From Branchiostoma belcheri (Eukaryota; Chordata; Leptocardii; Amphioxiformes; Branchiostomatidae), in the NCBI RefSeq assembly GCF_001625305.1, contig NW_017803998.1, forward strand, positions 827,467 to 891,466: 64,000 bases of DNA, given 5' to 3'. How positions within the stretch are numbered: position 1 is the first letter of the stretch; each line of letters begins with the position of its first letter. Made by a program: the position numbers and the translations under genes. Positions 11,738-23,700 of the stretch are shown one piece after another. Below the pieces are notes generated by a model, which was not told where the DNA came from, ran no database searches, and saw nothing but the letters and a program-made list of their open reading frames with translations.

Positions 11738-14700
11738 TTACATCTTGACTTTTTGCAGTGCATCCACCAAGATGTCAAAGTCACCTATAGGGAAGAAAAT
11801 AACAGAAACATATCAAGCATTACATATTCTGATCTATAATATTTACTAACAGCTAAGATATAAAGTCAGACTGTATCAAATGTACACTTTTACTGTCTTA
11901 ATCATTTTTTTTGTGGTAGAAGGTACAGAATATACATGGCAAATAAAACAGATACTGATGGACTAATCTGGTGCGGTCTGCCCTTCTAAAATAAATTTTG
12001 TTTCCTTTTATGAATATGGTGGGTACTGTTTTCTGTCTGGATGATGTTTTCATGGAGTTGATTGTGTAGATTGACTTTGGGTACCTGGTGATTGACCTTG
12101 GTACTGCAGTAGGAATTTTTAAAAGTGTCTTTGGTGCTGAACAGTCTGTGGATGTGATGTTAAGGTGGCACAAAGTTGTTACAGTGGACCTGCAGGATTG
12201 TTTGAATTTCAATTGTCTTTCCAGCTAATGCAGACTGCACAGACCCCTACACCGTGCACACACTAATAGTAACCTTGAAGAATGTTAATTAATGAGGCAT
12301 GTTTCCCACCTTTGATGTTGGCTGCCAGGTTGACGATGTGGTCCTTGTTGTCCAGGATCTCCACAGACTGCGTGTAGGGGTTGTAGTGCACCGAGAAGGG
12401 TCGGGGGATGGTGTGGGACCACGTACTGTGGGGAGGGCAGACAGGTCAGAAGTGCCACCTGGCAACTTAGTTTGGAACTGCAGTCAGTGGCTTGCAGTGT
12501 ATACAATGTTCCTGTTTCTTACACTTTGCTACACAAGGGATTGTAGTGTGCTTAGAAGGGCCTGGGGATGGTGTGGGACCACGTACTGTGGGGAGGACAG
12601 ACAGGTCAGAAGTGCCACCTGGCAACTTAGTTTGGAACTTCAGATTCCAGCTTACCCTATACATATATATTGGGTTCTTACTCTTAGGTACTCAAGAGAT
12701 TGTAATGTGAATGTGCATTGAGCAGGGCCAAATTATGGTAAGGGCAGACAGGTCAAAAGTGCCACCTGGCAACTTTGTTTGGAACAGCAGTCAGTGGCTT
12801 GCAGTGTATACAATGTTCCTGTTTCTTACACTTAGCTACACAAGGGATTGTAGTGTGCTGAGAAGGGCCAGGAGATGGTGTGGGACCACGCAATGTGGGG
12901 AGGACAGAGACAGGTCAGAACTGCCATTTGGCAACTTGGTATGGAACTGCAATCACTGCAGAACAGAATATAGAACATACTGGGTTCTGTAATACTTTTA
13001 GCTACAAAACCAAAGATTTTATCTGATGGTGTTTTGGTAACCTTTCAGCTACCAGTTTCTCAGGACATACTAAACTACCTGTACTCCTTGCCGCAGAAGT
13101 AGATGTTACATTTGACTGTTTGTCTCAAACAAACCAGCTGTAAGACAGCCCTATCAGCAAGGGAAAACAAAACAAGTTCCTACCGGAGTTTCTCCTTTGC
13201 GTCCTGAAAGCTGTCGGCCAGGAAGTAGATGGGCTGGTACTCAGTGATCGGGTACTTGGTCACCGAGATCTTCTCCGGCTCAAAGGGTCGAATGTCTGGT
13301 TTATCAGTCAGACAGTACTGTAAGAGCAGAAGGTGTTTGTATTTGTTAAGATAATAGAATTACAGTCAAAAATGGTGTAGTATACGTAGTGACCCCCTGT
13401 TCATAAGGACCCCCTTGAGAGATATTAAGAGGTTTGGGCTATCAAGCTTCTAGAAGACTGACCAGCAGAAAGGCTGCTACAAGTGCGACTGCTACAATCC
13501 AGTAAAAAAAAAAAAAAAACTAGAAAGGTAACAATTGTAAAGCAAAATGCACAATATTTACCTTCACATATGGTCTGCTCTGTTAATTCTTACTTAAACA
13601 TATCATATGGTGACAGGAGTCTAAATCCCCCCCTGCTATAAAACTGCAACATAGTGTAACCCAACACCAGTTACCATGGTAACAGACATCTGGTTTAGGT
13701 CATTGACCATATTTCTTTGGAGAAGAAGACGAAGAAGAAACAGAGCAAGAACAATTCTATGTTTTCCCTCTGCAAAGTTTATCTTTGCAGAGGAAAAATG
13801 GAACGAAACTAGAGAAGTAACATTTACAAAGCAAATGCATAATGTTTACCTTCGGACATGGTCTGCTCTGTTAATTCTTACTCAAACACATTCACATACA
13901 TGTACTACTAGTATATGGTGACAGGAGCAGAGTAGACCATGAAATTGCAACATTAACCAGTCACCATGGTGACAGACGTCAACAAATCATTTCATTGGCC
14001 AGGTCAGAGGTTAGTGTTTGGAACAGAAGAGGAGGAAGAAACTGAGTAAAAACAATATGTTTTCCTTCAGTCAACATAAAAAGGGTCCTCACCTGTAGCT
14101 CTCCGAAGGACGAGAGCAGCCCCGCTCCGTACGCCTTGATCTCCCCGTCCTGCCGACACATCCCGAACTCCACCGTGAACCAGTACAGCGTTGCCAGCTT
14201 CATCACGTAGTCATCCGGCGCGCCGAGAGACGCCAACCCAATCTCCTGCAAGTCACAGATTTTGTTACTTTAATATTGTTTCCTTTTGAAATGGTTTTGT
14301 GTTTGTGTGTTATTGGTTATAGATGAATGCACTTAGAGGATGATATAAAAGTGAATTTAGTGCACTAGTGTACGAGTCATATTACTTCCTACGTCATGCT
14401 ATTCCCCAAAGTTGTTGTGGTAATCATACAATATAGTTCTACAATAATTCTGAAGGTCTCGAAGGTTTTTTTTGTTGACGTGGTAGTGTACGGACAACAA
14501 TTAGTGCGAGTAAAGAGGTCCCACACAGTATCAGCAGAGATAGAGTAATGAATGCCAAGAAAATGTATCAAGGAGAACTGTCGTGGATGTAGTCCAGGTA
14601 CGAATGTGTAATGTAGTCGTGTGGCTTTATGTTGGTAAAAATTTCACAAGGGGAAGGAAGGGCCATTTGTCACAAGGGCATTTTGACTCCCAGATGACAT

Positions 14701-17700
14701 CTGATAGGACGTTTCTCAGTCCAACCCAATATTTACCTTAGACTTAGAGGGGGGGCCTGCAAGAGGGGGTCCAGACAACGCTCTACGCTGAATTCTGAAA
14801 CTTCTCGATTACGCTTTATGATAAATTCCAAGTGGCCACATGTAGAATTAAAACGGCGAATACGCTCTAAGCAAAATGCACCAAATACGCTCTACGTTGA
14901 ACTAGAGCGGCCCGTCTATGCTCTACGTTGAATTAAAACGGCCAATTACGCTCTATGGAAAAGGGCTTGCGGGCACCCTTAGAGGAGTGAAAAACTTTGC
15001 ACAATGTGCCTTTCCCATGTGCACAACATTAAGACTTAGAGATTTGAACCCAGAACCTCTAGAGTCAACCCTAGCAATAATTTACCTGTGAGAACTGTGC
15101 GAAGCTGGGGTCAGCGAACAGCGGTGCGTGTCCGAGTAACTCGTGGCAGACGTCCGGTTCAGGCGTGTAGAGAGGCTTGGAGTGGTGTCGGATGTACTGG
15201 GTGGAGTGGAACACACGGAAGGCCAGGCCTGCCAGGAAGTCACGGGAGGACAGCAGGCCAGCTACAGGACGCAGGGTGAAACCCGTGCAATCTGTCAGGA
15301 ACAAGTTTGGACATTTAATGAAAAAGGTGTATAGTTATATGTAGTAATGCATCTACCAAACTAGAGAAGCAACATTTGCACATCAAATGCATCATGTTTA
15401 CCTAGTACCTTCGGAATTTTTAGTCAAACACATTCACATACATGTACATGTACTACCAGTATATGGTGACAGGAATAGAGCAGACCATGAAATTGCAACA
15501 TAATGTAACCCAACAGCAGTCACCATGGTGACAGACGTCAACAAATCATGTCATTGGTCAGGTCAGAGGTTAGTGTTTGGAACAGAAGAGGAGGAAGAAA
15601 CTGAGTAAAAACAATATGTTTTCCTTCGGTAAACATAATTAACGACAATCCCAGCTAAACACCACTGATAATGATATTGGTAAATGCAGAAAGTCATTCT
15701 GTCTTTATTTTCTGGGAGGGATTTACATGGATACAAGCATTGGACTAAAACAAAAGTTTTTTTGCATTATGATTCATACAATTTTTAGATTTTAGACTGA
15801 AAACTAACCTTTGAGAAAGTTGGAGACATCTTCCAACTGTGGGATGTTGTCCTCCCTATTGTGGAGAGACAGTTGTTAAGTATCTGTTTGATAATTACAT
15901 TCATGTAACTTATCTAGTGTGTATATTATCAACACCTTGCCGGACAACCTACAGTAACTGAGGTCATTCCTTAATCTATTGTAATTGTAGCTGTTTCTAT
16001 GATATGTGTATGATGATTATGATTGGTCAGTTTCTAACCAATCAGGAAACCCTAACCTATGGTGAACAGTAATTGGCTGATTCCTATCCAATCAGGCAGC
16101 TCTATTCAATGGTGAAAAGAGATTGGCTGGCTACCAACCAATCAGGTTGCTTAAACCTAATTCATAGTTCCAGACATACCTGAATCCACAGTTCTCCATC
16201 AGCAGAGGGAAGACATAGTTGTGTTCACGGCAGGCGTGAGTCGGGTACAGCTTCCTCAACTCTGTAAAGATTTTGCGCCTGAAAAACAACAAAAAGAACC
16301 AATTTAAAAGCTCATATATTAGTTTTGCTTGTATGAAATTTTGTAATCTGTCTAATAAGATTTTTTGAAAGATATTATAATGGCAGACAATTTGTTTTGA
16401 TTTGGAACAAATCAAAATCGAACAAATTTTTCCCCTTTAACTCTAATGTATGAGATGTTAACACTAGTACATTATACATTTTAAATTTGAAATGTAGAAA
16501 TTCTTGACTCTGTCACTCACCATGTGTTGATCTCTACTTCAGTGTACTCCACTCTTGGAATGGGCTGGCCACTGTATAATAGGGTAAAGAATTCGAACAT
16601 TATGTCAAGACCAGGTCTACATAAGACTTGTCTGTCTTTAAAGAAAGCAACCAATAAATTGATTCACCCAAATCAACCACATAGTGAAGAAAAATTGGTT
16701 GTAGATATTACTAATATACTTAGAAATCAAGCTATCAGTAACCATTGGCAAAAATATTCCTTACTAATAGGCTTGGACAGGTAGGAACAGGAAGACTTGC
16801 TTATCCAGTTGCAACTTACTGTTTGTAGTTGAAAGCAATGTCGGCAAACTCTTTGCGGCGAGCTCTGTACACGGCATCTGTGAAACCCTAAGAAAACAAA
16901 AATGTCCATCAACATTAGGATAGACACAGGACTGTTCTATATATAGGAGGTGGTGCCTATATAGAAAGGTAAAAATCATTATGAAGCTAAAAGGTAACAG
17001 TTGTGGAAATATGTACTGACAGTACATATTTCCACAACTGTTACCTTTTAGCTTCATTCTTTTCACTAACTTCAAGGCTTCCATTGTGGTGAATATCACT
17101 GGGTACTGCCTATGATAGATAGTCCAGTAGTGACCAAAGGTAAAAGCTAATGCTAGGTAATAAGTTATGTTTCATCAATAAGTTATGTTTTATGCCAAGT
17201 TACTTATTACTCAGTCATATGATTCATGCGTGATCACAAGACTGAAGGAAAGTCCCTGAAGTACTGTCCAATATTCTGTATAAAGAACCCAGAAATTTCC
17301 CCAGTACAGGAAGAAATACGCAACTCTCTAGCCAGAGGCACACATGTACAAATGTACAGCTCAGACATCCAGGTGGGATATAGAGTTACAGTTACTGTAG
17401 TCTTTATGTACACATAGTTTGCAATATGTCCTGTCTAAGTTATTTAGGACATTGCTTAACATTTAGGTTGGCACACTGGAAACCTTTGAAATCGATCAGT
17501 ACATTTCAAGAAATATTCACCACAACTAAGATCAAAACTAAAATTTAAAGTAATCCTAGTGTGGCACCCTTGTAAATTAAAATCTATACCTATATTAATT
17601 TTGACTTAAAAAAACTGTCACATTTGAAGTCTGAAAACATTCAACCCAGCAAGACTTAGTGTTCTCTTTTTTCCTTTCCTTGAAGGTGAATAACTAAAAC

Positions 17701-20700
17701 ACTGGAGCAGGAAAATGTCTGGCATTGATTTATCAGTCCTGGCAAACAAGTTGCAGGCCTTGAAGTCAAGCCTAGAAAGGCAACACAGGCGCCAAGTTCG
17801 TCATGGACAGGCACCAACAGAGAGCACTATTTCAATGAATCGCTTCGTACCAGTGGAGGTAGAAGCTCTGAAAAGTCTTGGAGATGTGCGTGTTCAGAAA
17901 GGCAAGCTCAGTAAAGATCCAGCAGAGTTTGACAAGGCTGCTGCCCTGTATGCTTCAGCCTTATCGCGCTGCACTGATCCAGACATGCGATCAACACTGG
18001 AGGATTGTATCAGTCACATGGAGGAACTCTCCAGACAACTGCTGCAGGGGTACACTCCACAGTTTCATTCACCAAATTATGGGCATGGGGGTACTGCCGA
18101 CAGTAATGTCTTAAGGGTGGCAGAAATTTGCAACCAATTGGAAAATGACTGTAACAGTAAATCCTATTCTTCTACTGCAAGTACTTACAGAGAATCCTTA
18201 GTAAAGGCAGTTAAGAATGGTGACATGTTCTTGGAGCTTGAGCTTCTAAAATCTCTGGGAGATTTGTACCTTGAGAAAGGGGAGAAAACCTCTGATGTAT
18301 CCCAGTTTTTTAAGGCAGCTAACTTGTACAACAAGGCCTTGAACAGATGCGAGGTGCCTGAGCTCAATACAATAAAACAGACTCTGCAGCATCGAGTCTT
18401 ATACATGGAGAAAGTTGGGGAAGCTGTGAGAAGGGTGAGTTAAAGTATTCGGTTTGTTTCTTGTATCACATTTCCCAACTGGTACAAAACTTTTGCTTCT
18501 TTTAATGCTTACAGTAGGGAAATAATATGTATTTCAACACTACCAAAAATGCCTTTTTCTTGTTTTTCTTGTTTTCCTTGTACAAAGAAATGGTATCTTG
18601 AAATTATTCTTTGAACAAGAAATTTAAGAATCCCCGTAGCAAGAAAATTCAAGAAACACATATTTTCTTGTTGTAGCAAGAAAACGATTCTGTCCACAAG
18701 AAAATATTTCTTGGACTAAGAGCTAACTGTTATTGGAGCAAGAAACCATTCTGTACACAAGAAAATATTTCTTGTATACAGAAAAAAAATACTGCAAACT
18801 TTCTTAAAATTCTTAAGATTCTCGTTGGTGAGCATGATAGTAGAAATTTTTTCTTTTAGTAAGAACAAAGAAGGATAAAATTCTTTGTGTAAGAATCCAC
18901 ATACAAAATCTTTGAAGAATATTTCTTGAAATTTCTTGAAAATCCCCCTGGCAAGAAAATATTTCTCAACATAAGAAAATAAGAAAAATAAGAAAAAACA
19001 TTTTTGGTAGTGAATTAATGTACACATAGCCTCATAAACTGGAACATTTGTAGGCAATGTTCTGTTTCTTACATTATCACAAGTCACTTTTTTTTATATG
19101 GCAACAGAAATTATGCATGCAACTGAAAATACCAGTGTACATATTACTAATTACTTGTTGTCTCATACAAATCAATAAAAATCATTGTATAATTTTGTAT
19201 ATGACTGCCATAAACAAATGTGCGCTAAAGCTACAAACACACAAATACAAGTACAAATGTGTATCTAATCCTACAGAAAACATCAAGACTGAATGGAAGA
19301 TCAGGTATCGACCCAGCTGGTATTGTTCACAAACCAAGGTAGGGAACTTAACTGAAACTTTCAAAACTTTGACTGAGGAAAGTAATTCAAGGAAAATTGT
19401 CAGTGGGAGTGATGCTATTGGGAAGTACAGGGGAAACTCGGACATTTCAAATGGCATCCTGCATCAACAAATTTCTGCAGTAACAGAATCTAGAGTAAGT
19501 GTAACAGTACATTTGTTACCTGGTATTGGAGAAAAGTGTGAAAACAATGAAGTCTCCCTTGAAGAATGGTAACACTTTATATAAAGATAAACTGTGTCTG
19601 AAGCTAAGTACTATCTTTCCTGATATATTCAAACAGACAAAATGTTCGTTCTTTTCTTTCCCAGAAGGCCAAGCCATCATGGCAACAAAAGCTGGACAAT
19701 GCCTGATGTCCATACGAGTAGCCTCGCAGACAAGTTGCAGGCCTTGGAGTCGTGCCTTAAAAGGCAAGACAGCAAAGACATAGGTTACGGGCATGCACTA
19801 AGAGAAGCCATCGTTGCAAGCGATCACTTAATAGAGTTAGAAGCCCTGAAAAGTCTTGGAGACTTGCATCTTCAGAGAGGCAAACTCACTAAAGATTCAG
19901 CAGAGTTTGACAAGGCTGCTGCCCTGTATGCTGCTGCCTACCTGCGCTGTACAGACCCAGACATGGGACAAACACTTAGCCACCGTATTGACTACATGGA
20001 GAAACTCTCCAGACAACTGCTGCAAGGGTACACGCCACGGTACCAATGGTTATCACTAGACTACTGGGGTACTAGGGACAGTAATGTCTTAAGGGTTGCA
20101 GAGATCTGCAACAAATTGGACAATGACAGAATATCCCAGCCTTCTATAGAGCAGTCTTACACAGAATCCTTAGTGATGGCAGTTAATAGCGGTGACATGT
20201 TCTTGGAGCTTGAGCTTCTAAAATCTCTGGGAGATTTGTACCTTGAGATAGGAAAGAAAACCTCTGATGTATCCCAGTTTTCTAAGGCAGCTAACTTGTA
20301 CAACAAGGCCTTGAAAATATGCGAGGTGCCTGAGATAAAACAGACTCTGCAACATCGTGTCTTGTACATGGAGAAGGTTAGGGAAGCTGTGAGAAGGGTG
20401 AGTATATAATCTTATATATATATTATGCAGATTTCTTTCCCAAACAAAAACAAGAAGTTTGCTTTGTTCAGATGATGAGGATAGTCATGTTTGCATGGGT
20501 GTTTCATCTAGTCATGACTTCCAAATTTTGCCATTGATATTTATGTATATTAGTAACATTACACTTTAATTGGTAACTTGTGTAGGTGTGCAAATGTGAT
20601 GTGCAAATGTGCAAATTAGATCAACATATTGATGTACAATGCAAAATCATTATGATGAAAGTGCCTAGAATCAACATGTTGGTAATTGTGTTTTAAATCG

Positions 20701-23700
20701 TGCAGAAACTGTCAACAAAACGATTAAGATCACCAGCAAGACAACCAGGTGTGGAGCATCCGATGGAGAATGATGATACTGATGATGATGATCTTTTTGA
20801 AGACAAGACAAGGTGGGGAAAACTTATCAAACATATCCTAAACATCTAGATCTGGGAAAGTTAAGTGAAACCTGGCCATAACAACCACCTATTCCTGGCC
20901 CCCACAATTTTTTCCATAGGCACAAGCATCAATTGGTCTGCCCAAGAGCTTGGTCACCTGTCCAAGAAGACCACCTTACATCAGTCCCCTGGGTGGCCTT
21001 CTTGGGCAGGTTTGACTGTACTTCGTTTAACTGTTCATTTACTGTGACAAACTTGTTCTAATTATGTGCAATTTTGGACAACATCTACCATATTCATATC
21101 AATGATATGACTGTAAGATTTAGGATTCATAATTTGTAAATCTGTGTTCAAGTCTTTTAACAATACCTAAAGTTTTGTCTTTACTTTATCTGAAGTGAGT
21201 ATGAAGACCATCTGAAGAAAGGAAAATTATCTCTAGAAAGAGCAGACCTGGACTCAGCAGAGCAGCACTTTGCAGATGCCCTCAAGATGGTACATGTAAG
21301 AGGTAAGGAAAAAGTTTATCATTCTTGAAGTTTTACTAGATGATATCTTTAGTTGGGACCAAAGAAAATGAACTTAAAGCACTGGACATAAACCATATCA
21401 GTCATTCTTAAATCCAATACGTACTGTGAGTTTAAACGGTTAATAAGGTTGAGGTACATGTGCTTTTGGCTTTCCCTAAATCAAAGTGGTAAAAATCTAT
21501 TATTAGTAAATACAAAAAGATATCATGGCTATTAATGTCGTGATCATGATCATCATGATGTCAAATCAATGATGACAATTGATGATGTGATTGCTGTGAA
21601 GGTGGTTTAAATTTCAATGGTATTATATCAAACATCCTAAGTATGTAATTTAAAGGTGCATTCATAGCCTTTCAGTTAATAGTAACAATTGGTGATGATA
21701 TTGCCAAAAATCTAATTATATGTCTGTACCCAGATTCCACACCCGAACAGTACCAGAGAGAGGTGGAGCCCCTGTGCAAGTTGGGGGATGTCTACAGTAA
21801 GCAAGGTCAGCAGACAGGAGACGGGGGAGACTTTGTCAAAGCTGCAGCACTCTACAATGCAGCAATAGCCAGGTCAGAGGATGAAGTCCTCAATGGTAAG
21901 ATGGACATGGCTGTCATAGAAGTAGAGAGGTCATTTCTGAAATGTATCTTAGGCATTCATTGTAATGTGAGTCTAGATGATAAAGAAAAACACAAAATGT
22001 TGTTGGAGAAGACACGGGAGCAGATCAAGCTGGAGATGGAAACCATTGACCAACAGATGGATCCCTATGCACTTGATGAGGATGACCCATGTATCAAAGA
22101 TATGGAGGCAAAACGAGCTCAGACTGTAAGGGAATTGTTTGAGATCATTGCTCAACAAAGGAGGGATTTAATCAACCTGCTTGTAGAAGAGTGTATTGGG
22201 TTAATGGGTCCCCCTCCCTGTAAGTATGCCCTGATAGGTTTGGGTTCACAGGCCTCAGGACTGGTAACTCCATACTCAGACCTGGAGTTTGCCATCTTGG
22301 TAGAGGAAGAAAGTGAAAAATTTCTTGTGTACTTCCGAAACCTTACACACTATCTACACCTTAAGGTAGTCAATCTTGGAGAAACCATCCTCCCAGCACT
22401 GGGAATAAAATCTCTCAATGACTTCTACTCCAAGAATCCAGAAGATGACTGGTTCTATGACTCTGTTACACCACGTGGGTTTGCATTTGATGGCTCCATG
22501 CCAAAGGCAAGCAAGACTCCACTGGGCAGGCAAGGAAAAGGGACAGAATCTCTCAGTGAACTCATTTGCACCCCAATGAACATGGTTTCCATACTCCAAA
22601 ATGATGCCACATTGTACTTGAAGGAAGGATATCACCTTGCCACTATCTTGAGAAACCCATGCCTGATAGCAGGGGACCAGGACTTGATTGACACATACAT
22701 GGGCATCACAGTGAAGATACTCCAAGCTGATGGGAGCAAAATGGCTCAACAACTGGCAAAGGACACAGTAGAGGAAATCATGAAAAAGAACATTGATATC
22801 ACAGAAAGGATTACAGCAAGCCTGATTGATGTTAAGAAAAAAATCTATCGCTTCCCACCTCTAGCAGTAGATTGCTTGGCATTGCCTTCAAACATCATAC
22901 CTTCCACAGTTTGGAAGACAATAGAAGAAATGGAAAACCAACATGTGATCAGTCCAAATAATGCACATCACCTAAAGGTGCTTACCAGTATCTCTGCAGA
23001 ACTCAGGCTCAGAACCTACATTGCAAATAATGGGCAGAAGGAAAACCTGTCAGCATTGGCTTCAATAGAGACAACACTGCATGGACAAGCACCCCCACAG
23101 ATCAGTGAAGAAGAAACAAATGCGCTCAATCCTGTTTTTCATGTATCAAATGAAAGACAGCTTTTTAGATACTACTATACAGTTGTTCCACTTAAAAGTG
23201 TTTTGTCAGAATGGTCAGAAAAGATACCAGTTCTGAATTCACTGCCCGATTTCTATGAAAATTCTCCAAGAGTACAAGGAATGATGTACCATGAACTCTG
23301 CAAATATAGCCTAGCCATCAAGTGCTTCAGTGAGGCCCTGAAGAAACCTGACGGGTATGACACTCAGGAGAAATGCCTGGTGCTCACTCATATTGGAACT
23401 TCTTGTGACATGGCAGGTGATTTTCAGAGAGCACTCAAGTACTTTGAAATAGCACTGCAGATGTCCTGGGATATCTATGGTCAGGATGCAGTACGTAGTG
23501 ACATTGCATTGTTACTAAACAAGATTGGGCAAGTCTGGTACCACCTGGGTGATTACAGAAGTGCAATTAACTACCATACACAAGCACAGAAGATGTTCCG
23601 GAGTATTTACGGCCAAAATGCACAACAATGTGACATTGCCGGGTCCCTCAACAACCTAGGGCAAATGTGGGGTCACATGGGTGATGAAAGGAAAGCTATT

